A DNA stretch of 64,000 nucleotides from Algoriphagus aestuarii (GTDB taxonomy: Bacteria > Bacteroidota > Bacteroidia > Cytophagales > Cyclobacteriaceae). This document shows positions 28,546 to 37,208 of this stretch, in pieces. Under the pieces are notes generated by a model that ran no database searches, had not been told where the DNA came from, and saw nothing but the letters and a program-made list of their open reading frames with translations. The position numbers were made by a program, and so were the translations under genes. The number at the start of each line of letters is the position of its first letter. Within the stretch, counting starts at the first letter, position 1. The stretch lies in assembly GCA_017051695.1 (NCBI GenBank), contig JAFIDK010000002.1, positions 806,001-870,000 of the forward strand. The letters run 5' to 3'.

Positions 28546-30126
28546 TCATTTCTGGACATATGCTGCGATCAACTTTTCAGCACATCTTTCACCATCCATT
28601 GCTGCAGAGACGATGCCACCGGCATAGCCAGCTCCTTCCCCACATGGATAAAGTCTTTTCAATGATACATGCTCGAAAGTTTCTCTATCTCTGGGAATTC
28701 TGACTGGAGAGGAGGTTCTACTTTCAACTCCTATTAACTGAGATTCGTTGGTAAAATAGCCTTTCATCTTGCCTCCAAATGCTTTGAAAGCCATCGCCAA
28801 CCTTTGAGAAATAAAATCCGGCAAGACTTCCCGCATTTCAACAGAAGCTAAACCAGGTTGATAAGAAGTATCTAAAAGTGAAGCACTTACTTTTTTGTTT
28901 ACAAAATCGACCATACGCTGAGCAGGAGCAACTTGCGTTTCCCCTCCCATTTTCCATGCTTTTTTTTCTACATCCGCCTGGAAATACATAGCCGCCAAAG
29001 GTCCATGCTTTTGATATTGAGGCAAGTCTTCCAATTCGACAGAAACTACTATTCCGGAATTAGCAAATTTACTATCCCTTCTACTGGGACTCATTCCATT
29101 GACCACAAGTTCTCCGGGAGCTGTAGCCGCCGGAACTATATAACCACCCGGACACATGCAAAAACTGAAAACTCCTCTCTGCTTGCCATTAAACTCAGTC
29201 TGTGAAACCAAAGAATAGGCTGAAGCAGGCAAATAAGGTCCTCGGTCAACTTGACAATGATATTGAATCCTATCAATTAAATTCTGGGAATGCTCAATCC
29301 GAACTCCCAACGCAAAGGGTTTTGCTTCGATCAAGACATTTTTAGTATGTAATAACTGAAAAATATCCCTCGCAGAGTGCCCTGTTGCCAATATTACACC
29401 TAAACCTGTTAATTTCTCCCCATCTTGGGTGACTACACCTTTGATTTCATCTCCTTTTATAATCAGATCATCCACCCTGGTTTCAAAATGGATTTCCCCA
29501 CCTGCCTCAAGGATGGAATTCCTCAGATCAGCTACTAATTTTGGGAGTTTGTTGGTTCCGATATGAGGGTGGGCATCTACCAAAATTTCTTCTGTGGCAC
29601 CATGGGCTACCAGAATTTCCATAATTCTTCGAATATCCCCCCTTTTTTTTGAGCGTGTATAAAGCTTGCCATCTGAATAAGTTCCAGCACCTCCTTCCCC
29701 AAAACAATAATTCGAATCAGGATTGACGATATGATCCTTGGTAATAGCAGCTAGATCTCTTCTTCTGGCTCTTACATCTTTACCTCTTTCCAGAAGGATG
29801 GGTTTGACACCTAACTCTATGGCTCTCAAGGCAGCGAAAAGTCCTGCTGGACCTGCTCCGACGATAAGGATGGGTTCTGCATTCTTTACGTTTTTATAGC
29901 GGTCAATGTGCTCAATCAGAGGAGTTGGGTTTTCTTTTACAAAAAGTTCAGCCTGAACATTAATTTTAACCTGTCTGCCTCTGGCATCAATCGATCGCTT
30001 TACTTGCCTTGCAAAAACATCTTTTGAATCCAATGGTAAGCCTGCTTTTTTCAGCAAGGTCTCTTGAAAAATCACTGGATTATAAGCCTCTTCTGGGCTA
30101 AGTTGGAGTTGAAATTCTTTCTTCAT
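28546..30126 (-). CDS. COG2509-type FAD-dependent dehydrogenase
   Basis: 526 residues. An N-terminal region of about 85 residues precedes the dinucleotide-binding site ILIVGAGPAGLFAAL (about residue 88), followed by LLERG at the end of the second strand and the family block CFGEGGAGTYSDGKLYTRSK. VILATGHSARDIF and the C-terminal PCGEGAGYAGGIVSAAMDG complete the FAD site. Members are uncharacterised oxidoreductases found widely in bacteria. Located 66 bases upstream of the exonuclease/GIY-YIG gene on the same strand, probably co-transcribed. Start MKKEFQLQL is the first ATG. Confidence 0.9.
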   Translation of the reverse strand: MKKEFQLQLSPEEAYNPVIFQETLLKKAGLPLDSKDVFARQVKRSIDARGRQVKINVQAELFVKENPTPLIEHIDRYKNVKNAEPILIVGAGPAGLFAALRAIELGVKPILLERGKDVRARRRDLAAITKDHIVNPDSNYCFGEGGAGTYSDGKLYTRSKKRGDIRRIMEILVAHGATEEILVDAHPHIGTNKLPKLVADLRNSILEAGGEIHFETRVDDLIIKGDEIKGVVTQDGEKLTGLGVILATGHSARDIFQLLHTKNVLIEAKPFALGVRIEHSQNLIDRIQYHCQVDRGPYLPASAYSLVSQTEFNGKQRGVFSFCMCPGGYIVPAATAPGELVVNGMSPSRRDSKFANSGIVVSVELEDLPQYQKHGPLAAMYFQADVEKKAWKMGGETQVAPAQRMVDFVNKKVSASLLDTSYQPGLASVEMREVLPDFISQRLAMAFKAFGGKMKGYFTNESQLIGVESRTSSPVRIPRDRETFEHVSLKRLYPCGEGAGYAGGIVSAAMDGERCAEKLIAAYVQK

Positions 30127-30481
30127 AGTAAGGTGTTTATCCTTAAATATTCCACAAAGATAGGAAGGAATTTGGAAGAATGAGTTCAGTAGTTTTAATG
30201 GGCAGGAAAGTCAGAAGTCTTAAGTGAGAAATCTGAAATAGCTGAGAAGAAGGAATTAGGAAGTCTGGAGGTTGGAGGTTGGAAGTTTGAAAGCATAAGT
30301 GAAAAAGCTGAAACTTTCACCTTGAATTCTACAGTACCTTCGGCACTGGACGGGATATTCGATTTAGGATACAAGATTTATGATTTGGGAATTCGACAGA
30401 CAAAACCTTTACTCAATTTATAAATCAAATGATTGGAGACGGATCGATTCGCCAGCAAGTTGGAAACGAGAATATTCTTAT

Positions 30482-30506
30482 GGTACTTTTGAAAGGCAAA
30501 AGTACC
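30482..30506. repeat. Hairpin module, copy 0 (GGTAC variant)
   Basis: GGTACTTTTG (30482-30491) pairs with CAAAAGTACC (30497-30506) around a five-base loop. Compared with the later copies (GATACTTTTG/CAAAAGTATC) one base pair has changed on both arms, A-T to G-C, keeping the stem. Confidence 0.8.
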
Positions 30507-30576
30507 CAAAACCTTTTGCCCGAAATCAGCTTTGAATTGCCTGCGGACAATTCATTTATTGGCTCAAAGTCCGGCT

Positions 30577-30622
30577 AAAAACAAACGGATCTCTGAGACA
30601 AGCTCAGAGCTAGTTTGTTTTT
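30577..30622. repeat. Long imperfect hairpin
   Basis: Outer arms AAAAACAAAC (30577-30586) and GTTTGTTTTT (30613-30622); inner arms CTCTGAG (30591-30597) and CTCAGAG (30603-30609); loop ACAAG. It could act as a terminator in either direction but is not next to a gene end. Confidence 0.7.
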
Positions 30623-30693
30623 TGACGCCTCCCTTTCTCACCAAAAAATCAGCTGCTTCCAAGGGCAATTAGTCCCATTATAGTTTAGAAACA

Positions 30694-30892
30694 GACCCCA
30701 GAGGGGTCAAATGTCATAGCCCCGGGTAAGGAGGTACGACGTAACCCGGGGATTGAAAGATTATCATTTGTTCCAGCGCTGGCCCGGGATCGTCATTGGG
30801 AGAAAAAAAGGATTTGCCAGCAAGATGAAACTGAAACCCTTCTGGAAAAATTTTAAAATTCACTTTCTCGAATAAAGAAAAATGGTCTATGA
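30694..30892. repeat. Partial repeat unit 1 of the 360-bp array
   Basis: Matches the right-hand 199 bp of unit 2 with offset exactly 360. Contains the GACCCC/GGGGTC stem (30694-30708) and the CCCCGGGT/ACCCGGGG stem (30720-30751). The left 160 bp of the unit is different sequence here. Confidence 0.85.
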
Positions 30893-31252
30893 GAAACAAC
30901 CAAAAGTCTGGGATGGAAACTATTCTTGATACTTTTGAAGGCCAAAAGTATCCAAAAGCCTTCGTCGCAGCAAAGCTTCAACCGCACAAGGCCAACAGCC
31001 AGCCCCGCTGCTGCGACAACCCGCCGCGCAGTTCAAGTGACGTTTGGTAGACCGACCCTGAAGGGGTCAAATGTCATAGCCCCGGGTAAGGAGGTACGAC
31101 GTAACCCGGGGATTGAAAGATTATCATTTGTTCCAGCGCTGGCTCGAAAATGGCATTTGGAATGGAAAAGGAATCGCCAGCAAGATGAAACTGAAACCCT
31201 TCTGGAAAAATTTTAAATTTCACTTTCTCGCTTAAAGAAAAATGGTCAGTGA
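30893..31252. repeat. Full 360-bp repeat unit 2
   Basis: Carries, in order, the GATACTTTTG hairpin (30928-30952), the GTCGCAGCA/TGCTGCGAC stem (30964-31017), the GACCC/GGGTC stem (31054-31068), the CCCCGGGT stem (31080-31111), the CCAGCGCTGG palindrome and the GCCAGCAAGATGAAAC phrase. Nearly identical to the next unit. Confidence 0.9.
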
Positions 31253-31612
31253 GAAACAACCAAAAGTCTGGGATGGAAGCTATTCTTGATACTTTTGAAG
31301 ACCAAAAGTATCCAAAAGCCTTCGTCGCAGCAAAGCTTCAACCGCACAAGGCCAACAGCCAGCCCCGCTGCTGCGACAACCCGCCGCGCAGTTCAAGTGA
31401 CGTTTGGTAGTGCGACCCTGAAGGGGTCAAATGTCATAGCCCCGGGTAAGGAGGTACGACGTAACCCGGGGTTTGAAGGATTATCATTTGTTCAGCGCTG
31501 GCTCGAGAATGGCATTTGGAATGGAAAAGGAATCGCCAGCAAGATGAAAACGAAACCTAATTTTAAAATGGTCTCTGAAGACACCGAAAACTGTCGAGGG
31601 TATTTTGTTCTT
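31253..31612. repeat. Full 360-bp repeat unit 3, diverging at its right end
   Basis: Keeps register with unit 2 up to about 31490, where one base is missing in the CCAGCGCTGG palindrome (TTCAGCGCTGG). After about 31545 it departs, and a fresh GATACTTTTG hairpin follows at 31613-31637. Confidence 0.88.
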
Positions 31613-31910
31613 GATACTTTTGAAGACCAAAAGTATCCAAAAGTCTTTGCCAGGGTCTATGCTTCAAATCGGTTTCTATTTTTAGAATAAATTTTATTCA
31701 TCACCGATTTGATTTTTGGAACTTGTCTGAACCTAAAAATCGCCGGATCTCTTCTTGCCCTTCAACCAGTCTCATGCCTAAAATCTTCCACTGGAAGATT
31801 TATTTACGGCATGTCCCTCGCGAGCTAGCCGATTTTCTTAACAGCCCAGACTTCGTTCCAAAAACCCCATATCCCCAATGGCGATTGGTCCAAGTGACGC
31901 TTGATAAATT

Positions 31911-31999
31911 GACCCCAGAGGGGTCAAGTATTAATAGCCCAGGGTTTCGCCACGATAGCTATCGGGCCCTGGGTAGAAAGAATTAGCGTATTCCAACAG
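31911..31999. repeat. Diverged fourth copy of the CCCGGG-hairpin module
   Basis: GACCCC/GGGGTC stem at 31911-31925, then CCCAGGG (31938-31944) pairing with CCCTGGG (31966-31972) in place of the earlier CCCCGGGT/ACCCGGGG, and CAGCGCTGGCC downstream. The arm changes compensate each other. An inner CGATAGCTATCG palindrome fills the loop. Confidence 0.75.
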
Positions 32000-32074
32000 C
32001 GCTGGCCAGAAAATGTATCTCGTAGACTGATAGCAATTCCAGCAAGATGGAAACTAAAAAAAACGTATTTGAAA

Positions 32075-33985
32075 TCAATTCAATCGGTCCAAAACCTCGA
32101 ATCTTGAAGAATTGGAAATGAACTCAGGGACGATCACCTTCAAGTGACTAACCAATTCATTTTCTGAATTCTTCCCTATCAATTCCATAAATAGCTCAAT
32201 TTGGCCATCTATCTTATGGTAAGAAGACGGAGCTACCTGGGCAATTTTAATTTTTGGGTGGTGGGTAATTTTTACAGTCTCAAAATCATTCAATAATTCC
32301 TCATATAATTTCTCTCCCTCCCTCAAACCTGAAAAAACAATTTTAATATCTTTCTCCACTTTCTTTCCAGAAAGTTGGATCATCTTTTTAGCAAGATCCA
32401 AAATTTTGACAGGTTGCCCCATGTCAAATACATAGATTTCACCACCCTCACCCATAACTCCTGCTTCCAATACTAATTGACAAGCTTCAGGAATAGTCAT
32501 AAAATACCTGGTAATATCGGGATGGGTAACGGTAATTGGACCGCCATGTAAAATCTGCTTTTTGAATAAAGGGATTACAGAACCATTTGAACCCAACACA
32601 TTTCCAAATCGGGTTGTGATAAATTTAGTATGATACTTTTTATGGTTCGTTTCCAGATATTCATTCAAAGCCTGCACATACATCTCCGCTGTCCGCTTAC
32701 TTGCTCCCATTACATTCGTAGGATTAACGGCCTTATCTGTAGAAACAAAAACAAACTTATCTACTTGAGACAAAACTGAAAGGTCTGCCAAAACTTTTGT
32801 TCCGATCACATTGGCATGAACTGCTTCTTCCGGATAATTTTCCATCATCGGCACGTGTTTATACGCAGCAGCATGAAAAACAACTTGAGGTTTGAGGGAT
32901 CTGAAAACTTCTTTCATCTTCTTCTTATTCCTCACATCACCAAGAATAACTTTAATCGGACAATGCGGCCATTTCTCCCTAAACTCCTGCTCCACATCAT
33001 AAAGAGCTGACTCTGCAATATCCAAAAGGATCAATAGCTTAGGCTCATAATGGGAAATTTGTCTACAAAGCTCCGAACCGATAGAACCTGCCGCTCCGGT
33101 GACCATCACCACTTTATTGATTAAATCCTCTTGGATTCTAGGATTTTCCAATCGGATCTGTTCCCTACTCAGCAGATCTTCGATTTTAATCTCCCGAATA
33201 GCTCCAGCTGTTAAACCTCCGTTGATCCATTGATCTACCGGTGGTACTATGGAAACTGATATCTTTAGTCTGAGGCATTCATCGATGATTTCATTCTTTC
33301 TACTCACAGAAAGATCTCTTACTGCAATGATGAGTTCAGTTATCGAATGGTTTTTAACTAGTCTTTCCAACTCGTCAAGACCTTTAAATATTCTCTTACC
33401 ATCAATATTCTTACCCTCTTTTTTTGGATCATCATCCAAAAATGCAACTGTATTGAATAAACTGGCACTATCTCGTTTAATGGCTTCCTGAGCAATAATT
33501 CCGGCTTCACCAGCCCCAAAAATCACCCCGTTTTTCATTTCCCTTTCAGTGATGCCATTTTTCACATATACAAACAGCTCCTTTACAAGAAGCCTATAAA
33601 AAATCAACATGAACATTGCCGACAAACTGGCAATAATCAATACGGAAGTCGGTAAAAGAAACCTATCGTTCAGGAAATTTCCATGAAAAAAATTCAGGAA
33701 CAGAAATAATACGAAATTGATAATAACCGTTTTGAAAATATTAGATCCATCTCTAAAACCGGTATGTCTTACTATTCCTTCGTAACTTCTGGTATTCTGC
33801 ATGACAAGAAGGCCTCCTACCATAAAAGTAAAGGAACCTGCAAATGCGTCGTTCTGCTCGATAAGAGCCAATTCAAAATTGAAGCGCACTAAGTATCCAA
33901 AAAGCGCACACTGCAATAAGATAAAAGAGTCAAGCGTGGCTATAATCCATCTAGGAAGGATTTTTAACCTGGTCAAAAAATTCAT
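32075..33985 (-). CDS. Membrane nucleotide-sugar 4,6-dehydratase (PglF/WbpM/FlaA1 type)
   Basis: 636 residues. Four N-terminal helices (about 12-130) precede a CoA-binding-like Rossmann domain (NGVIFGAGEAG, about 155) and a C-terminal SDR dehydratase domain with NAD site VTGAAGSIGSEL (about 295) and catalytic segment STDKAVNPTNVMGASKR (about 425). This is the full-length membrane form. It should convert UDP-GlcNAc to UDP-4-keto-6-deoxy-GlcNAc at the inner membrane face. The downstream-acting aminotransferase (35160-36296) and phosphoglycosyl transferase (34518-35156) fit a bacillosamine-like 4-amino sugar route; that is inference. It has a 530-bp upstream spacer and may be transcribed on its own. 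Confidence 0.93.
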   Translation of the reverse strand: MNFLTRLKILPRWIIATLDSFILLQCALFGYLVRFNFELALIEQNDAFAGSFTFMVGGLLVMQNTRSYEGIVRHTGFRDGSNIFKTVIINFVLFLFLNFFHGNFLNDRFLLPTSVLIIASLSAMFMLIFYRLLVKELFVYVKNGITEREMKNGVIFGAGEAGIIAQEAIKRDSASLFNTVAFLDDDPKKEGKNIDGKRIFKGLDELERLVKNHSITELIIAVRDLSVSRKNEIIDECLRLKISVSIVPPVDQWINGGLTAGAIREIKIEDLLSREQIRLENPRIQEDLINKVVMVTGAAGSIGSELCRQISHYEPKLLILLDIAESALYDVEQEFREKWPHCPIKVILGDVRNKKKMKEVFRSLKPQVVFHAAAYKHVPMMENYPEEAVHANVIGTKVLADLSVLSQVDKFVFVSTDKAVNPTNVMGASKRTAEMYVQALNEYLETNHKKYHTKFITTRFGNVLGSNGSVIPLFKKQILHGGPITVTHPDITRYFMTIPEACQLVLEAGVMGEGGEIYVFDMGQPVKILDLAKKMIQLSGKKVEKDIKIVFSGLREGEKLYEELLNDFETVKITHHPKIKIAQVAPSSYHKIDGQIELFMELIGKNSENELVSHLKVIVPEFISNSSRFEVLDRLN

Positions 33986-34517
33986 AGTAGAAATTCAGTC
34001 AAATGATCATTAGTTGAATTCAAACTCACTTTAGCTCGAAAGCAAATATAGGATAAATTATCTAGATAATTATTTCCTAACCAATGATGTGAATGTTTTA
34101 TTCAAATAATTCCAATTTTATTTTGTGTTATTACCATAAATACAACAACATTTAGAATTTTTTCCATGGGAAAAATCCTATACCCTTCGAAAAAAATCTT
34201 GAAAAATTAGAAGTGATTAATTGATTTTTCGCTATAAGCTAATTTCCGAAACTCCTTTGCTCGCTTGACTACTAGACAGGAGAAGAAATTGGCATGAAAT
34301 ATAGAATACAGCTTATTTTTTTGACCCCTCATCTCAATTCAATTAGAATAGGAATATTTGAATTTTGAACAATACGTAGTTTTAAAAAACTATCGAATTT
34401 AATGTCCTTGGAAAAATACCAGAAACACTAACCTCAATTTAATTGACAAATCACATTTTATGATATTGAGACTGCTCACTACAACAATGACTAAGATTTT
34501 TTACAATAAATAATCAT
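33986..34517. other. AT-rich spacer, 532 bp, with two palindromes
   Basis: No coding frame of note. It contains a perfect 16-bp palindrome AATTATCTAGATAATT at 34056-34071, about 70 bases upstream of the dehydratase start, and a TTTTTCC-ATG-GGAAAAA inverted repeat near 34159-34175. It should hold the dehydratase promoter. Confidence 0.6.
34056..34071. promoter_or_regulatory. 16-bp perfect palindrome upstream of the PglF-like gene
   Basis: AATTATCTAGATAATT reads the same on both strands. Position and symmetry suit a dimeric regulator site, but AT-rich palindromes also arise by chance. Confidence 0.3.
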
Positions 34518-35156
34518 TTAAGAAACGCTCCGCTTGGTATATTTATTCATTGTTGAACCTGTGAATTTCCCTGAACTGACATGTCCCTGCTGTGTAACTC
34601 CTTTACCGGCCAAAACATTAAAAAAAGTAATTAAAAGGATTTTAATATCTAAAAGGAAACTGCAATTGTTCACATACCAAACATCGTATTTGAACTTTTG
34701 CTCCCAAGAAATCGCGTTTCTCCCATTAATCTGAGCCCAACCAGTTACTCCTGGCCTCATTTCATGTCTCCTGTTTTGCTCCGATGAATAAAGAGCCAAA
34801 TATTCTCTTAGTAAAGGCCTTGGTCCCACCATACTCATATCCCCTTTTAGGACATTGATCAATTGGGGTATCTCATCCAAAGAGGAATTTCTTATCCATT
34901 TTCCTATGGTTGTGATTCTTTTTTCGTCAGGAAGCATAAAACCACGCTCATCTTGAAGATCATCCATGGTTTTGAACTTAAGGATATAAAAAATCTTGCC
35001 GTTCTTTCCTGGTCTTGCCTGTGCGAAAAAAGGAGAAGAATGAAAGTAGCTGCCTAGAATTACTATTAAAAACAAAAAGACAGGCGAAAGAACTAATAAC
35101 ATTAAGCCGGATATCAGAATATCCAAAGATCTTTTGATGAGTTCTTGGTACAACAC
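34518..35156 (-). CDS. PglC-like phosphoglycosyl transferase (sugar transferase)
   Basis: 212 residues, the small monotopic type. One re-entrant hydrophobic helix at the N-terminus (SLDILISGLMLLVLSPVFLFLIVI), then KFKTMDD, the catalytic SSLDEIPQLINVLKGDMSMVGPRP block (shown here in short: DEIPQL, GDMSMVGPRPL) and RPGVTGWAQINGRN. It moves a sugar-1-phosphate from a UDP-sugar to undecaprenyl phosphate. Three bases separate it from the upstream aminotransferase gene, matching the PglE-PglC pairing of bacillosamine-type loci. Confidence 0.92.
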   Translation of the reverse strand: MLYQELIKRSLDILISGLMLLVLSPVFLFLIVILGSYFHSSPFFAQARPGKNGKIFYILKFKTMDDLQDERGFMLPDEKRITTIGKWIRNSSLDEIPQLINVLKGDMSMVGPRPLLREYLALYSSEQNRRHEMRPGVTGWAQINGRNAISWEQKFKYDVWYVNNCSFLLDIKILLITFFNVLAGKGVTQQGHVSSGKFTGSTMNKYTKRSVS

Positions 35157-35159
35157 TTA

Positions 35160-36296
35160 CTAAAAACTTTTAAGAATATTTTTTTCAATCAGGAAAGCAA
35201 TCTCTTCCTGTTGGTCAAAATTTAAATTTGAGGAACTTGGAAGGCATAGCCCTTTCTTAAACATATTCTCGGCAACATTTCCACCGTAAAAAGGAAGTTC
35301 TTTAAATACCGGTTGAAGATGTAAAGGCTTCCATAAAAACCTTGTTTCAATTCCATTTTTAAGTAAAGTCAGTCTTAGTTTATCGTTCGAAAATCCAGTG
35401 ACCTTATCATCGATCAAAATTGCCGTCAACCAATAATTAGAATGACTTTCATCGTTTTCTTCCTGAAAAGTTATTCCAGGAAAATTAGAGAACATTTCCC
35501 TGTATATCTGATTGATTTTTCGTCTCTTCCTAACAAACTCATCGAGCTTTTCCAACTGTGCAAGCCCAATGGCGGCAGCCAGGTTATTCATTTTATAATT
35601 ATACCCTATTTCCAGATGCTCATAATAAGGCAAATCCTCCCTAGCCTGAGTGGATAGATGTAGTGCTTTTTGTACAATGGTAGTATCATTAGAAATCAAA
35701 GCCCCTCCTCCACCGGAAGTAATGATTTTATTTCCATTAAATGAGAAAATGCCAATTTTCCCAAAAGTACCACATGAACTCCCCTCATATTTACTTCCCA
35801 CAGCCTCAGCAGCATCCTCTAATACTGGAATTTGATATTTTCCTGCCACATCTAAAATTTCATTGACTTTGGCAGGCATCCCGAATAAATGTACAAGCAC
35901 GATTGCTTTTGGTTTTTTCCCCAAGGCAATTCTTGAAAGAATAACATCTTCCAAAATCTCAGGAGAAATATTCCAAGTTTCATTTTCACTGTCAACAAAA
36001 ATGGGTTTGGCCCCCAAATAGACAATTGGATTAGCGGATGCACAAAAAGTGAAGGATTGGCAAATTACCTCATCACCTGGACCGATTCCTAAAAGCACCA
36101 TTGCCAAATGCAAGGCTGAAGTCCCAGAGTTAAGAGCAACGGCCTGATGGGATTTGATTTTACGGGCTAGTTTCTTTTCAAATTTATCAATGAATGAACC
36201 ATAGGTAGCCAAATTTCCAGAAGATAATGCTTCTCCAGTATAATGCTTTTCATTACCCTCAAATACTGGAAAAGAAAGTGGAATTCGGTAAGCCAT
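35160..36296 (-). CDS. DegT/DnrJ/EryC1/StrS aminotransferase (PglE-like)
   Basis: 378 residues. Sugar aminotransferase with LNSGTSALHLAMVLLGIGPGDEVI near the N-terminus, PLP-contacting DAAEAVGS (about 165) and the PLP lysine in FSFNGNKIITSGGGG (about 190). It should aminate a UDP-4-keto-6-deoxy sugar, the product of the PglF-like enzyme. In Campylobacter-type pathways a PglD acetyltransferase follows; none is adjacent here. Co-transcribed with the PglC-like gene (3-base gap). Confidence 0.92.
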   Translation of the reverse strand: MAYRIPLSFPVFEGNEKHYTGEALSSGNLATYGSFIDKFEKKLARKIKSHQAVALNSGTSALHLAMVLLGIGPGDEVICQSFTFCASANPIVYLGAKPIFVDSENETWNISPEILEDVILSRIALGKKPKAIVLVHLFGMPAKVNEILDVAGKYQIPVLEDAAEAVGSKYEGSSCGTFGKIGIFSFNGNKIITSGGGGALISNDTTIVQKALHLSTQAREDLPYYEHLEIGYNYKMNNLAAAIGLAQLEKLDEFVRKRRKINQIYREMFSNFPGITFQEENDESHSNYWLTAILIDDKVTGFSNDKLRLTLLKNGIETRFLWKPLHLQPVFKELPFYGGNVAENMFKKGLCLPSSSNLNFDQQEEIAFLIEKNILKSF

Positions 36297-36426
36297 TCAG
36301 CGAAAGATAAAATTCAGTTTTAAACTTAGCATTAAAAGTACAAAAACCAAACCAATTCTTCACAAGACTTAATCTACATTAAAAAGTTTTTTGAATATTA
36401 TAAACTGTATTTCACATACATTTTTT

Positions 36427-36917
36427 TTAGTTCATTTTGATAGGATTGTCCTTAAATGAATTTTTATCGAGTATCACTTCCTTCTTATCTTTAGTTTCTA
36501 AATCCTTGTTTTCCAATATCCTAGGAGAAAGATCCACCTTTTTCTTCAAATATTTAACTGTTACATGATCTAATCTCCAGCCAAGGAATATTGCAAAAAT
36601 AGAGATAATGGGAAGTACTAAATTATCTGATATGGTTATCCGCAAAGATGCCAGTCACCTTAGATTCTTTGCTTATCTGGTCGGAAGACTGAAGACCGAA
36701 GACCGAAGTGGTCTCAATTCTTAATTTTAACATTTCCTTTTTTGCTTTTGAGTCCATACTGGCCCAAAAGCGGATATACATGTTATCAGAAAAGTCTTTC
36801 TAAACGATCACCAATAAAATTACAATCAATTGCAAAAAGCCCAATAATAAAGACACCTGATCATGTTTAAGCCCCATTCTCATTAAGAAATGGTGGACAT
36901 TCTCTGCAATATTTCCC
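36427..36917 (-). pseudogene. Decayed 3' fragment of a WecA/MraY-like gene
   Basis: A 72-codon minus-strand frame (36427-36645) ends with residues resembling the C-terminus of the intact gene at 38160-39314 (NIVLPIISLIVIVLGLRLDQITVKY there; NLVLPIISIFAIFLGWRLDHVTVKY here, cited in part). After an interruption, 36805-36910 again resembles the intact gene at about 38375-38475 (same CATTCTCATTAA block). The rest of the gene is missing. It is a truncated duplicate, disrupted by a roughly 155-bp insertion. Confidence 0.8.
36628..36782. mobile_element. MITE-like insertion in the pseudogene
   Basis: Comparison with the intact copy shows about 155 bp of unrelated sequence between two TTATC words (36623-36627 and 36783-36787), as expected for a 5-bp target duplication. 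The ends carry inverted repeats: TATCCGC then GCCAGT on the left, ACTGGC then GCGGATA on the right. No coding capacity. A similar right end, ACTGGCACAAAAGCGGATAT, is at 38036-38055. Confidence 0.5.
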
Positions 36918-37208
36918 TAATCAATATTTTCCTCTTTCACATGTTCAAGGACTGTAAGTCAATTGTCCCAAAGAACTAAAAGGGAGAGTTAACCATAGCA
37001 TATAATGCTGATGCCTCGATTTTGCTAGGAAAACGGATTTAGGCATAGTTGAAAAAATTATTTTTTGCTGATGGCTTTATTTTTGTTCAAAAATTATAAA
37101 TCAACAAATCAAATTTAAAAACCTGACCATTTTATTTGAGGAAATGACAAAATTGGTGAAATTTGTTCCGGGAAAATTAAATTTTTAATTGACGTTGTAA
37201 CAGATGTC

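Larger units (their letters stand above)
30127..32074. repeat. Gene-free array of repeated hairpin modules
   Basis: Almost 2 kb without a convincing gene. From about 30.45 kb it is built from recurring modules: a GATACTTTTG/CAAAAGTATC hairpin, a GTCGCAGCA/TGCTGCGAC stem, a GACCC-GGGTC stem, a CCCCGGGT/ACCCGGGG stem, a CCAGCGCTGG palindrome and the phrase GCCAGCAAGATGAAAC. Two full 360-bp units and flanking partial units are present. Frames of up to 134 codons on both strands are by-products of the repeats. It lies between the housekeeping segment and the polysaccharide locus. Confidence 0.85.

Noticed and set aside
30694-31612. CRISPR array
   Set aside because: Units are 360 bp and nearly identical throughout, with no short repeat and unique spacer pattern and no cas genes nearby.
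30714-31690. Open frames of 61-134 codons on both strands in the repeat array
   Set aside because: They recur with the 360-bp period, run through hairpins on both strands, match no domain and change frame at repeat edges.
31723-31986. 87-codon plus-strand frame
   Set aside because: It spans the diverged CCCGGG-type module and has no recognisable domain, signal or start context.
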